A stretch of 64,000 nucleotides of DNA from Aegilops tauschii subsp. strangulata (GCF_002575655.3 NC_053037.3:139573207-139637206); one strand, 5' to 3'. Shown: positions 35,182 through 48,006, counted from the first letter of the stretch. A program made the numbers and translations. The notes: generated by a model not told the origin, from the letters alone.

Positions 35182-35494
35182 ATGACATCATAAGGCGGAC
35201 GGCAAAGACCAAAGGCTCTTTGCCGTCTGCGGCGGACGGCAAAGGTCTGCCGTTAGCCACTTAACGGACTGACAGCGCAAATATTGCCGTCCGCCCTCTT
35301 TGCCGTCCGCCGCAGACGACAAAGAGCCTTTGCCGTCCGCCGCCAGGAAGCAGACGGCAAAGCAGCTGTTTACCGTAGCCTTCTTTGCCGGAGCCTTTTG
35401 CCGTCCGCAGCTGACGGCAAAGGTCTTTGTCGTCCGCCTTTCAAGCCTTTGCCGTCCGCCATGGCAGACGGCAAAGTAGCTGTTTCCTGTAGTG
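35182..35494 (+). repeat. Right subterminal repeats and terminal inverted repeat of CACTA-1
   Basis: Copies of GGCGGACGGCAAAG and CTTTGCCGTCCGC in both orientations, ending CTGTTTCCTGTAGTG. It mirrors the left end at 26262-26610. Confidence 0.87.
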
Positions 35495-36256
35495 CTTAGG
35501 GTTTTGCATATTATTAGCACAATTTACATCAATAGAATTTATAGTAAAATCATTGAAATCATGCTTTTCATCGAGGGAACTATCAAACATGGGTGCGATA
35601 GCAACAATCTCATTTTTAACATAAGGAACTATAGCAAATTCGTCTTCATAAATATTGGCATCATGGCCACAAGAATAGCATGCATCATGTTCATCAAGGG
35701 ATATTTCAACCAAATCATCGGAATCATCATTATCTATAGATTCATGCATATCATTATTTTCTTCCAAAGCAACGGTCATTCTTTCAATAAATTCTTGGAC
35801 ATAGACATTATGAGCAAAGTTTTCATTGCAATATTTAAGTATGACGGAATTTTTAGATTTGTTGAGAGTAAAATCATACTTTTCAATCAAAGAAGCAACT
35901 TCATGAGCACCCTTAAAAATGACAAATTCTTCAATTTGTTCGATATCATAGTAGCTATAAACACCCTTTGCATAAGAAGATAAGATTTCATTATCATTCA
36001 ACTCACATAGGTAGGAAAGGTGTCTTTTAGGGTTCTTAGAGCAACAAGTAAAATCACAAATTTCACAAAGATTCCAAGCATAGCATAGCAAACTATTTAT
36101 ATGATACCATAAGAGCTTCCCTTTTTCAGACAAACGATGACGCACAAAATGAGCATGCTCATATAAAGATTTCCCATCAACTAGGCTAGTTGGGGTTTCA
36201 GCACGAGCGCATAAGGATCGAAGATGATCCAAGTAGAACACTTTAAGTGGATCCAT
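35495..36256 (-). pseudogene. Uncharacterised Athila-associated ORF, N-terminal part (5' of the CACTA insertion)
   Basis: On the minus strand it starts at ATG 36256 with MDPLKVFYLDHLRSLC and runs open for about 254 codons to NMQNPK, where CACTA-1 enters exactly at a codon boundary. Joined by eye with 26261-25779 it would be about 410 codons without a stop, longer and better kept than the two plus-strand copies. It holds HFVRHRLSEKGKLLW, a CYSCGHD motif and acid-rich segments. Function is unknown. It lies right after the primer site, where gag would be expected, but shows no gag motif. Confidence 0.65.
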
Positions 36257-36474
36257 ATCAATAGATTTTCAGCAAGCGAAGATGCAAGCATATAGAAGGC
36301 ACAAGGAAACACAAACAAAGATACATACGGGAAGAAGGCGAACAGAAAAGAGAGGGCGAATAAAACGGCAATGGTGAAGTGGGGGAGAGGAAAACGAGAG
36401 GCAAATGGCAAATAATGTAATGCGGGAGATAAGGGTTTGTGATGGGTACTTGGTATGTTGACTTTTGCGTAGAC

Positions 36475-36492
36475 TCCCCGGCAACGGCGCCA
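36475..36492 (-). other. Primer binding site of the minus-strand Athila-type element
   Basis: The reverse complement is TGGCGCCGTTGCCGGGGA, identical to the sites at 9129 and 15145, and lies 11 bases from the 5' LTR edge at 36504. Confidence 0.88.
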
Positions 36493-36503
36493 GAAATCCT
36501 TCT

Positions 36504-38089
36504 TGCTACCTCTTGAGCACTGCGTTGGTTTTCCCTTGAAGAGGAAAGGGTGATGCAACAAAGTAGCGCAAGTATTTCCCTCAGTTTTTGAGAACCAAGG
36601 TATCAATCCAGTAGGAGGCCACACACGAGTCCCTTGCACCTACACAAACAAATAAATCCTCGCAACCAACGCGAAAAAGGGGTTTTCAATCCCTACACGG
36701 TCACTTACGAGAGTGAGATCTGATAGACATGATAAGATAATATTTTTGGTATTTTTATAATAAAGATGCAAAGTAAAGAAAGCAAAATAAAAACGGCGCC
36801 AGAAATAGCTTGTTGTCGGGAGATTAAATATGATGGAAAATAGACCCGGGGGCCATAGGTTTCACTAGTGGCTTCTCTCGAGAGCATAAGTATTACGGTG
36901 GGTGAACAAATTACTGTTGACCAATTGACAGAATTGAGCATAGTTATGAGAATATCTAGGTATGATAATGTATATTGGCATCACGTCCGAGACAAGTAGA
37001 CCGACTCCTGCCTGCATCTACTACTATTACTCCACACATCGACCGCTATCCAGCATGCATCTAGAGTATTAAGTTCATAAGAACAGAGTAACGCTTTAAG
37101 CAAGATGACATGATGTAGAGGGATAAACTCATGCAATATGATATAAACCCCATCTTGTTATCCTCGATGGCAACAATACAATACGTGCCTTGCTGCCCCT
37201 ACTGTCACTAGGAAAGGACACCGCAAGATTGAACCCAAAGCTAAGCACTTCTCCCATTGCAAGAAAGATCAATCTAGTAGGCCAAACCAAACTGATAATT
37301 CAAAGAGACTTGCAAAGATAACCAATCATACATAAAAGAATCCAGAGAAGATTCAAATATTGTTCATAGATAAACTTGATCATAAACCCACAATTCATCG
37401 GTCTCAACAAACACACCGCAAAAGAAGATTACATCGAATAGATCTCCACTAGAGAGGGGGAGAACATTGTATTGAGATCCAAAAAGAGAGAAGAAACCAT
37501 CTAGCTAATAACTATGGACCCAAAGGTTTGAGGTAAACTACTCACACATCATCGGAGAGGCTATGGTGTTGATGTAGAAGCCCTCCGTTATCGATGCCCC
37601 CTCCGGTGGAGCTCCGGAACAGGCCCCAAGATGGGATCTCACGGGTACAGAAGGTTGCAGCGGTGGAATTAGGTTTTTGGCTCCGTATCTGGTAGTTTGG
37701 GGGTACATAGGTATATATAGGAGGAAGAAGTACGTCGGTGGAGCAACAGGGGCCCCACGAGGGTGGAGGGCGCGCGCCCAGGGGGTAGGCGCGCCCCCTA
37801 CCTCGTGCCCTCCTGGTTGATGTCTTGACGTAGGGTCCAAGTCCTCTGGATCACATTCGTTCCGAAAATCACGTTCCCGAAGGTTTCATTCCGTTTGGAC
37901 TCCATTTGATATTCTTTTTCTGCAAAACTCTGAAATAGGCAAAAAACAGCAATTCTGGGCTGGGCCTCCGGTTAATAGGTTAGTCCCAAAAATAATATAA
38001 AAGTGTATAATAAAGCCCAATAATGTCCAAAACAGAATATAATATAGCATGGAACAATAAAAAATTATAGATACGTTGAAGACGTATCA
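36504..38089 (-). repeat. 5' LTR of the minus-strand Athila-type element
   Basis: Direct repeat of 21300-22882 with scattered differences. It shares the extra segment with GGCGCCAGAAAT at 36794-36825. On the minus strand the TATA-like CTATATATACC lies near 37710-37722. Confidence 0.9.
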
Positions 38090-38094
38090 GTGTG

Positions 38095-39115
38095 CGCCAC
38101 CTCAAAAGAATTACTTGCAGTCATAGTTTAGGATAGCCACTGAGTCAAAGCTGGCTTGCTGCAGTCAAACTCCACCACCCCCTTTGTTGATACTGATGCA
38201 TATGTAGCTAGTTCTGATGTAAGTCTTGCTGGGTACATTTGTACTCACGTTTGCCTATTTTATATTTTGCAGAGAGATGTCAGTCTCGCTAGTAGTTCCG
38301 TGTGGACTTCGACGTTTAGCTTGATACCTCAGCTACGATCTTCTGCCCTCGGCAGGATCTGGTAGATAGTCAGGCTTCTCAGCCTTTTTCATTTATAGAT
38401 GTCTGTACTTAGACATGTTAAGCTTCCGCATGTGCTTTGTCTTGTATGCTCTGAATGTTGGGTCATGAGACCCATGTTTGTAATATCTCGCTCCTCGGAG
38501 TCTAATGAATAAATACTTTGAGTCGTAGAGTTTTGTTGTGATGCCATGTTGTATTTACACATATCGAGCATATTGTGTGTATGATTGAAATGCTTGGTAT
38601 GTGTGGGATCCGACAACCTAGTTGTTTATCCTTGGTAGCCTCTCTTATGGGGAAATGTAGTCTTGTGCTTCCATGAGCCATAGTAGTCCGCTACAGCCCG
38701 GTTCACCGGAGTCCTGCTAGCCCAGCACTACTGCTCCGAAACACTTGACTGGCCGGCATGTGATTCACTTCGTTCCTGTGTCTGTCCCTTCAGGGAAATG
38801 TCACGCGGTGACATCTGGAGTCGTGCCTAGCCTGCTACAGCCCGGATTCACACGCTGCTGACCAACATGCTCGATGTTGACTCATGTATGCCTGTCCTCG
38901 TAAGTTAGTGCCACTTTGGGTTCACGACTAGTCATGTCGGCCCGGGTTCTCTGTCATATGGGTGCTAGCGACACTATCATATATGTGAGCCAAAAGGCTC
39001 AAACGGTCCCGGGCCATGGTAAGGCGACACCCGTGGGAATACCGTGCGTGAGGCCGCAAAGTGATATGAGGTGTTACTGGCTAGATCGATGTGACTTGGA
39101 ATCGGGGTCCTGACA
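38095..39115 (+). repeat. Left gypsy LTR, second part
   Basis: Continues the LTR interrupted at 21299 and matches 45905-46966. Compared with the right LTR it lacks about 41 bp near 38840 (an extra repeat around CTACAGCCCGG in the right copy). An AATAAA at 38508-38513 is a possible polyadenylation signal. The LTR ends TGACA at 39115. Confidence 0.88.
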
Positions 39116-42100
39116 GCTTTGGTATCAGAGCCTGACTGCCTGTAGGATTACTAAGCCAAACTGGTTGAAGTTGAGTCTAGAAATGCTTTAGTTATATAAG
39201 GGAATTCATTGTGGAAGGGAACGTAAGGCTCTTTTTACTCATTTACCTTATGCCCTTCTGATCTGAGTCATCCTCTCATTTTCTACGGGGATTAAGAACT
39301 AGGCTTCTCATCTTTCTATCAGGATCACGTGTTACTAATCCATAGACTTATAGGATTGATGGATTCAAGCCCAGTTCAGTTTTTACTACTTCTGTATGTT
39401 CATAGCTGGCCTCAGAACCTTGATATTGAGTGGTCATGCCACTATTTTGCAGGATGTCTCAAATCTTTTTGAGCATTTATAGTCGTTATGCTATCCGAGT
39501 CATCCCAGGTTTCTAAGTAATCTGAAGCATTTGCAAATTCCTTCTCGTTACCGATGTTCCTTTGGGCCTGTTTCACCACACTAATCAGTGAGTTGAGGTA
39601 CTCTGTTGCCTTGACATATATGTTGGAGCTATTATTATGACCCTAGGTGTCAGGATCACCTAGTCATCTACCATGTTTTGTGTTCCCCATATGATGATTC
39701 TGGCCATCATTCTCGAAAGCATCCCGTGATGTTATTAGTTAGTAGGCATTCTATTCCTGGGTTCTTGAACCCGAGATTCACCCTACTTACCTCATGTTGA
39801 TAGTGTTGCTAGTTCCTTTAGGATATTAGTAACCTTTGCAATAGTCCTCGAGGTTCGTGGTACATCCTTCTTCCAATTACCATGAACCATTCTTGGCAGG
39901 AGTTCTTTTGAACCAAAATATCACAACCAGAGTGCTCTTGATGAGTTCTCCATTCTATATTGTGAATCTGCTAGTTCTACCCTTTCCGCATGGGTTATCC
40001 GGAAGAAATGTTGAGCTTCGCTCGACATACTAATCTATGCATCCACAACTCAGAAAAACATATGTTCCTTTGAGTTGTCCCTCTTTAGTTGTACCCTGAC
40101 CTCCATCTATCAAGTGATAGTCAGGAATAGTTGTGCCATTGTGTTCGTCGGTGTCTATTATTCTTATGGTCCATCAAGCCGTTCTATTTCAGAATGACTA
40201 GGAGAAACAAACTCCAGTACCTCATCCATATCTAGAATTGGGTCAAAGCAGTTGTATTCCGTGGATCAAATGCCAATCCAGCTTTTGTTTCTGTTCTACC
40301 CTGAAGTATTGCCCTCTTGATGTCAGGAATGTCATGATAATTGCACCAACTCTTCTGAATTCTTGATGCAGTGATACTTCTCGCCATCATCATTCGCTCC
40401 TCGATTCCGTGTTGTTGCAACTCGAATACCGACAAGTGAACCATGATGTGTGAAATCAATACTCCTAGCAACTAGTTGCTTGGTAGTAAATGGACAATAT
40501 TCTCATTCTTAGCGTGTTGGTTATTGAATCATCATTCTAAGATAGATTGTGCTACCTAGTCCTTATTTCTAGTGCACTCTTCGATCAATGAGTTAGGATT
40601 ATTCAATCCCTTGCTTATTTGATCATATCGTCTTGCTCTGAAAAGCAAGATTGTTCTCGAGCTTAGTAACATATCGGTGGTTCGTGATGTTCCGAATATC
40701 TTCTCGGAAGTATTACCAGGTTGTCACCTGACCGCTATGTTGAGTTCGTGATCATGTTGGGTTTCCTCCAAACCACCCATTCTCCAAGAATCTGTGTGGG
40801 TTACCCCTGAGCTAGTTGGTTTAGCCAAACAACTTGGAGAGTTGGAAGATAAAAGCTTGTCTGACTTAGTTCATGTTAAGGGATATCTTTTTGTGTGTGT
40901 GTGTGTTGAAGAAAGATGATATCTCCATCGATTGGTCCTCGTGATCAGTTGTTGGATCTATTGCCTTGTCAAAACTTTGACTTGAGTATGGGATATCGTC
41001 AAGTCAAATCAGAACCAACGATGTTCTAATGTTGTCTTACTCATGGTTGATCCCTCGAGCATACACCATTACATCTTTTGGTCTGACCAATGCTATCACC
41101 ATGTTCACATGACGGCGGAAGTCCAGTGATATGGAAATTCCGATGAGTTGCTATTGAGCCCATCAACAACATCTCGTCTCCTCCATGATCCATGTTGAAC
41201 ATTGAGCTAGTATTGGAAACTTTGAAAGCATTGCCTTCATTTTCCGCTCATGAGGTATACGTTTGGATGAAAGAAGTGACTTCCTCTAATTCACGTGCAT
41301 TTGATGTAAGTTGCCGCCGTGGATTCGAGAAAGCTTGTTTTTGCTTCCTCCAGAATCATCCCAAGTTAGTCACCCATATGTGCGAAGTACTCTATGGTTT
41401 GATAGGTTGGCCGCCTCCATTCCATATGTGTTTCCTAGCACACCAAGCCACTGATTGATTTGTTCAAGGAAAAGAAGTTCCTTCTTAAGAGCAAGACTTA
41501 TACAAGGACTTCGATATCCTCGATGATGGTTCCCCCACCTGAACTCGGTAGTGTTTTTTTGTAAGACTTCTACGTGATCCTGCTTGTCTTGGACATCATG
41601 TTCACATGTTTGTAGCAGAATCAGCTCATGTTTTGGAGCTTGCTATCATAGTTCATTTCCTGAGAATCTCGCAACATCATCTTGTCGGTTTGTGTTGCAA
41701 AATTTCTTTTCCAGACATGCTGTCTGAAATGTTCCGTTACCAACCAGATCTGAATCTCAGGCAGATATGATGGTTGGAGCTATTCCAAGATCTATGATGT
41801 AGGTCCCGACAAGGTTGATGTTCTGGCCGACACATCTAGCCGGAAGATCTATCATTGTAGTGTCTTGATTGAGCAATTTTTTCCATCTTCTCTATGAGGA
41901 CTTCGTGCGACTTATTGTAGAAGTTGCTCCCTAGGAATTCTTGTGCTCTCAGTTCCCTCGATTATGCTATAACCATTCAAACAGTGGAATCACTCTCGAC
42001 TGTTGAGTTTTTCCCTAGTTACTAGAATCATTCCCAACATTTGCATTTTGTTCCCAGCATGCACCGTCGTTGTGCCAGTCTACCATGGGTCCCACCCATT

Positions 42101-42728
42101 TCCGATGATAAGCAGAAATCATTCCTTGCGTTGTCTTCAACAAGGTAGACCACATCATCCATTCTGGTCCGGTTATGCCATCCTTTCGTACCCCGGCAAA
42201 CGATTGTTGGTGAATTGCCTCAGGTTGGTATAGAGAATTTCAATGTTCTCTAAATCAAAAGTAATTCTTTTTTCCACTTAAGGGATGATTCTACGGGTCA
42301 CCCTCCTCCAAGATGTCTCGTTTTGGTGTCATGGCAACTCAACTCCTCGCTACGTTGGCAACCGTTCACCACCCTCTTAGGTGTGGAATTGTTGCCTACC
42401 TAGTGAACCTTTGTCATGTGTTTCACTCCATCCCTCTGGACGTATGCTTCGTGTCTCAGCTCGAGAGTTGTTTCAGCGTCTCGCTCCATGAGTTGATCCT
42501 GAGTTGTTCGATCTTCGATAAGATCGATCCTTCTAGAGTTTTCTCTTTCCTCTCATTGTCATGTTAGTTGGAGTTCTCGGGGCAAGACATCAAGACAATG
42601 ATGGTGATCGAATCAACGTTATTATGAAGTGCCACCTGGATCATGAAGATTGTGTTAGTTTGCTTTTCCCTTCCATCTTACCCTATGCTTGAATCTCGGG
42701 ACGAAATTCTTGCTTAGTGGGGGTGAGT
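39116..42728 (+). pseudogene. Degenerate Ty3/gypsy internal domain
   Basis: About 3.6 kb with no long ORF. Remnants in order are an RT start (PELVGLAKQLGELE near 40810), RT core remnants (MGYRQVKSEP near 40990 and TSFGLTNA near 41073), an RT thumb-like stretch with WMKEVT (41192-41290), and an RNase H end resembling HPGKANVVADALSRK (here VGPDKVDVLADTSSRK near 41800-41860). The 3' end carries an ISESRDEI-like segment (near 42695) and a purine tract before the right LTR. Stops and frameshifts occur every few dozen codons. It starts with primer site TGGTATCAGAGCC at 39120-39132. The domain order RT-RNase H-integrase end supports Ty3/gypsy. Confidence 0.8.
39120..39132 (+). other. Primer binding site (tRNA-Met type) of the gypsy element
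   Basis: TGGTATCAGAGCC, four bases after the left LTR. It matches the complement of the initiator tRNA-Met 3' end. Confidence 0.87.
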
Positions 42729-45700
42729 TGTCACACCCCTAGTTCTGGTATGCTCTGAGCTAGCTAGTCATGTGTTGCATCATGTTTAAATTCTTTTGAA
42801 TTTGAAATGGGGATGACAGAACCCCGAGCACCCCCCTTAATCCAACTAGGGTGTACTAAATCTTTTCCAATGAACCTAAAATGCCCTTCTAAAATGTTCA
42901 TCATCTTTGCCTTGGTCTAGAACCTCTGACAAAAATGGTGCACACTTTTCTAGGACATCACAAGGTCACTGGATTAAATCGTATGTTAATTGCATTTGGA
43001 CATTTAAATGCTATAAAATATTTTAAATATCCAAATAATAATAAACTAAAATGTTTACTGTTGGAAATATTCCAAACAGTGGGCATCAGAACTTTCATGA
43101 TTTTTGCGTTAGTTTTAGTATTTTTAATAAAGCCACAAAGCTACAGAAGAAATAGAAAAACAGAAAATAAAAGAGAGAGAGAGAGAATCTTACCTGGCCT
43201 CACCTGTGCTGCCCACCAACCGGCCCAGCACTGTAGCTGGCCGGCCCAGCCCACCACTGCCTCCTCCCCTGTCGTCTTCCTCCTCTGCCAGGAGGACGGG
43301 CGCGTCCTCGTCGCGCGCTCGCCACGCGCCGAGCCACCTCCTGCTTCCCGCCGCTGCCTCGACGCCCTGGACGCCTCTGGCGTTGCCACACAGACCCCTG
43401 GACCCCCTCGAGCGCTCCCCTCTCTCCCTGCCTCACCTCTCTCGCTCTCTCTCCCGAAGCCGAGCGGAGCCGTCGCCACTCGTCGTCGTTGCCATGGCCA
43501 CCAGCATCCCCACGCCCAGCCAGCGCCCCCACGAGCTCCGCCTCGACTCCGTAGAGCCGCACGCCAAAGCACGCGACCCCGGGAGGCCAGCAACGTTGCC
43601 ATCGCCGTCGTCTTCCACCTCGGGCTCCGGCCACCATCATCGTCGATCCGCCGCACGCAGGACGTCCCCGAGCCCGCTAACCATCCCTACGGCACCGCTC
43701 TGAGCTCCGCCACCGTTTCCCCCTCTTCCCCGCTTCGTTTGATCGCCGTAGCCGTCGCCCCCTTGATGACCGAAATGCGCCGCCGCCCGAGCTCGCCGGC
43801 GACGAGGCACCGGTGACCAAATGGTCCCGTGCATATGCCCGTTGGCCTTGTGAGCTGTTGTAGAGCCTGTAGGTACTAACTGCTAGCTTCTCCGCGTGCT
43901 GCGTCGTCGGTTTTGTCGACGTCCGAGCTCCGGCCGCCGCCCAGCTCGTTGCCGTCGCTGCCACCGGCCACCCCAGCTCGCCCCGCGTGCTCCACCAGAT
44001 GCGCCTCACCGCGCCGCGCCCGTAGAGCCCAGCCACGCGACCTCCCGTCGCCGGAGATGGCCGGACGAGGAGCGCCGCCGCGTTCTGCTTAGCGTCGGCG
44101 GCTAAACGCCGGCTAGGTGACGTGGCAGGTCAGTTTTGCCACTAACCCCGCAGTTAGTTTAACCCGGGTGCCACTGACGGATGGGCCCCATGCGCTAATT
44201 AACCCCGAGATTTATTCCCTGTTTAACTTAGACTAACCCACCGGGCCCACACGTCAGGTTGACTTTGCTGACGTGGTTGTTGACCGGACCCACCTGTCAT
44301 TGACCCAAGGATGCACTGGTTAACTGACCAGTGGACCCCACTGGTCAGGTTTGACCTGGACCCGCTAGTTGACCTGCTGACATCACCCTGACGCAGTGCT
44401 GATGCAGTAAAGCCTTTCTGGAATTAAAATAAATCAGAAATGATTTATAAATTCCAAAAAATGCACAAAACTTCTAAAAATCATAGAAATTAATCTATAA
44501 CTCAGATTGAAAAGATTTATATGTGAAAAATGATCAGAAAAATCCAATCTATCCATCTGTACCATTTCCAGGCATGTTAGAATAACTTATGGCTGCTGTT
44601 TAGGCCAAATCATATAAATGGCATTTAAACCCTCACATATGGAGTTTGAATTTGAACCTAGGGTTCAAACCAACTCCATTTAACATGTTGCTAGTTGCAT
44701 TAGCTCAAAACACAGCATATTGACATGTCATGATCATGCATCATATTGTGCATTGCATTGATTGTGTTTTTCTTCTCTGTTGCCGGTATTTGTTCCCCCT
44801 CGGTAGACGCTGTTCCGACCCTGTGATCGTTGACACTGATGAAGACTCAATGCTATCTTCAGAAGTGCCAGGCAAGCAAAACCCCCTTGTTCATTCCGTT
44901 ACAATCCCACTCTCTCGCTCCTGCTCTCTTTTACTGCATTAGGACAACAACGATTCAACTGTTACATGCTGCGGTAGTTGAACCCCTTTCCTCTGCATGA
45001 CCTGTCATTGCCACAGTAAATAGATGAAACCCACTAGCATGAGTAGGAGTTGTTTGAGCCCTGATGTGCCTACTCATTCATGCTTGTTGTCATGCCTGCT
45101 ACTGCTTAGAGTTGAGTCAGGTCTAATTCATCGGGGATGAATTGGAGGGGTGTGAACATGTCCTGCTGTTGAGAGCTAAGTGTGTGAACCCGATTTGGTA
45201 AAGGTAGCGGTGAGAGGCCATGTAGGAGTACATGGTGGGTTATCTCATTGCAGCCGTCCTCAGGAACTGAGTTCTGTGTTTGTGATCCATGAACAACTAC
45301 TACCACGCATTGGAATGCTTAAGTGCCCCTCTCGACTTATTAATCGCCTTGATCTCTGTCCAGGAGTTGCAACTAGTTTCTGGTGTTTGTAGGATATGTG
45401 TTGGGGGGCGTGCGTAGCGCTGACCCTAGGGGTGGGCTATGTTGCAGTAGAGACACGAGGCACGGTGTACCGGGACGCCCGTTTGGTGCCTCGGGAACCC
45501 TGCTCTCATCGTTTGGGGCCGTGAGCGACACCCCGGCCGGATCTCCTCGCAGATGGAACCGAATTGGCGATAAACCTAGACTAGAGACTTGTGTGGTTAG
45601 TCAGGTCGTGGCCGACTCCCTCGCCAGGCTTCCGCTTGAAGGTTCCCGAGATACACGACGTGTACCTGGTGGTAAGTGGCGAGAGCGTGTGTGAAGAAGT

Positions 45701-46966
45701 ACACCCCTGCAGGGTTATAAATGATCTATTCGAATAGCCGTGTCCACGGTAAAGGACTTCTGGGTTGCCTGTATAGTACATAGACAAGTGAAAGTGGATA
45801 CTCTAAAACTCGCAAGATAAGTGTGAGTGCTATGGATGGCCTTCTCGTAGGGAGACGGGAGCGGATCCATAGTGGTGTATTGATATGGTGAATATGTGGA
45901 CTCGTGTGCGCCACCTCAAAAGAGTTACTTGCAGTCATAGTTTAGGATAGCCACTGAGTCAAAGTTGGCTTGCTGTAGTCAAACTCCACCACCCCCTTTG
46001 TTGATACTGATGCATAGGTAGCTAGTTCTGATGTAAGTCTTGCTTGGTACATTTGTGCTCACGTTTACCTATTTTATATTTTGCAGAGAGACGTCAGTCT
46101 CGCTAGTAGTTCCGTGTGGACTTTGACATTTAGCTTGATACCTCAGCTATGATCTTGTGCCCTCGGCAGGATCTAGTAGATAGTCAGGCTTCTCAGCCTT
46201 TTTCAATTGTAGATGTCTGTACTCAGACATGTTAAGCTTCCGCATGTGCTTTGTCTTGTATGCTCCGAATGTTGGGTCATGAGACCCATGTTTGTAATAT
46301 CTCACTCCTCGGAGCCTAATGAATAAATACTTTGAGTCGTAGAGTTTTGTTGTGATGCCATGTTGTATTTACACATATCGAGCATATTGTGTGTATGATT
46401 GAAATGCTTGGTATGTGTGGGATCCGACAACCTAGTTGTTTATCCTTGGTAGCCTCTCTTATGGGGAAATGTAGTCTTGTGCTTCCATGAGCCATAGTAG
46501 TCCGCTACAGCCCGGTTCACCGGAGTCCTGCTAGCCCAGCACTACTGCTCCGGAACACTTGACTGGCCGGCATGTGATTCACTTCGTTCCTGTGTCTGTC
46601 CCTTCGGGGAAATGTCACACGGTGACATCCGGAGTCGTGCCTAGCCTGCTACAGCCCGGTTAAGCGGAGTCCTGTTAGCCCAGTGCTACAGCCCGGATTC
46701 GCACGCTGCTGACCGACATGCTCGATGTTGATTCATGTATGCCTGTCCCCGTAAGTTAGTGCCACTTTGGGTTCACAACTAGTCATGTCGGCCCGGGTTC
46801 TCTGTCATATGGATGCTAGCGACACTATCATATACGTGAGCCAAAAGGCGCAAACGGTCCCGGACCATGGTAAGGCGACACCCGTGGGAATACCGTGCAT
46901 GAGGCCGCAGAGTGATATGAGGTGTTACCGGCTAGATCGATGTGACTTGGAATCGGGGTCCTGACA
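42729..46966 (+). repeat. Right gypsy LTR (about 4.2 kb)
   Basis: Uninterrupted copy of the LTR. GC-rich from about 43240 to 44100, where several ORFs overlap on both strands (42935-43816 plus, 43141-43656 minus), none with a recognisable family. A short open stretch with IVDTDEDSMLSSEVPGK (near 44820-44880) is also open in the left copy. The LTR ends TGACA at 46966 before the GATAA duplication. Confidence 0.9.
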
Positions 46967-46971
46967 GATAA

Positions 46972-48006
46972 AGATCTTCGTAGGATATGTAGGAGCCAAT
47001 ATGAGCATCCAGGTTCCGCTATTGGTTACTGACCGGAGAGATTTCTCGGTCATGTCTACATAGTTCTCGAACCCATAGGGTCTGCACGCTTAACATTCGA
47101 TGATGATATAATATTATATGAGTTATGTGATTTGGTGACCGAATGTCGTTCGGAGTCCCGGATGAGATCACGGACATGACGAGGAGTCTCAAAATGGTTG
47201 AGAGGTAAAAGTTGATATATAGGACAATGGTATTCGGATATCGGAAGTGTTCTGGGTACATGTAGGGTCACCGGAAGGGGTTCCGGGCACCCCCGGCAAA
47301 GATATGGGCTTAATGGGCCAAGGGAGGGACAAAACAACCCACAAGGGGCTGGTGCGCCCCTCCACAAGGCCGACCAGCCCTAGGGATAGGAAAGGGGAGG
47401 GAAAGTCCCTCCTTTCTTCCCCACCTCAAGGGATAAAGGAAAGGGGGGGGGGGCGCCACCTCCCCCTGGCGCCTATACAAGGAAGGGGGGGGGCGAACCA
47501 GGGCAGGAGCCCAAGTGGGATTCGGACCCACTTGGGGTGCCCCTTGGCCTCTCCACTCTCCCTCCCACCTATATATATGAGGAGGGGGCACCTAGCAGAC
47601 ATAACATCAACTGTTAGCCGTGTGCGGCGCACCCCTCCACATTTTACACCCTCGGTCATAGTTTCGTAGTGCTTAGGCGAAGCCCTGCAAGGATCACTAC
47701 ACCATCACCGTCACCACGCTGTCATGCTGACGGAACTCATCTACTACCTCGACACCTTGCTGGATCAAGAAGGCGAGGGACGTCATCGCGCTGAACGTGT
47801 ATAGAACTCGGAGGTGCCGTACGTTCGGTACTCGATCGGCGGAGCTCGAAAAAAGTTTGACTACATCAACCGCGTTGTGAAACGCTTCTGCTTTCGGTCT
47901 ACGAGGGTATGTAGACACACTCTCCCACTTTTTGCTATGCATCTCCTAGATAGATCTTGCGTGATAGTAGGATTTTTTTTGAAATTGCATGCTATATTTC
48001 CCAACA
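46972..48006 (+). repeat. 3' LTR of the plus-strand Angela-like element, right part
   Basis: Continues the LTR interrupted at 18288 and ends TTTCCCAACA at 48006. It contains a TATA-like CCTATATATATGAG near 47568-47582, and is close to the reverse complement of the LTR at 5758-7512. The five following bases (GTTAA) should be the target duplication; the other copy is outside the window. Confidence 0.9.

Larger units (their letters stand above)
26262..35494 (+). mobile_element. CACTA (En/Spm) DNA transposon, CACTA-1, with both transposase genes
   Basis: The terminal inverted repeats are CACTACTGGAATCAG (left) and the complement CACTACAGGAAACAG (right). The 3-bp duplication CTT is exact at 26259-26261 and 35495-35497, and the interrupted ORF continues across it. 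Subterminal repeats of TTTGCCGTC type in both orientations fill about 350 bp at the left and 310 bp at the right end. It contains a TNP2-type transposase gene (28959-32620) and a Ptta/En/Spm-type gene (32758-35181), both on the plus strand. I do not assign a named family. Confidence 0.95.
21300..38089 (-). mobile_element. Athila-type (Sabrina-like) LTR element, minus strand, split by a CACTA transposon
   Basis: LTRs at 21300-22882 and 36504-38089 in minus orientation start TGCTACCTC and end GTATCA on the plus strand. The 5-bp duplication GTGTG is exact at 21295-21299 and 38090-38094. The gypsy LTR reads through when the element is removed, as shown by comparison with 45900-45910. The internal domain is homologous to that at 9118-13566 and is interrupted by CACTA-1 at 26262-35494. 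Confidence 0.93.
18289..46966 (+). mobile_element. Ty3/gypsy LTR element with about 4.2 kb LTRs, carrying nested insertions
   Basis: The LTRs start TGTCACACCCCTAG and end GGGGTCCTGACA. They are 18289-21299 plus 38095-39115 (left, interrupted) and 42729-46966 (right). The target duplication GATAA is exact at 18284-18288 and 46967-46971, within the Angela LTR. A tRNA-Met-type primer site follows the left LTR. The internal domain (39116-42728) has degenerate RT, RNase H and downstream sequence in Ty3/gypsy order. The long LTRs and the primer site would fit a Tekay/Del-like chromovirus, but the family is not certain. Confidence 0.9.
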
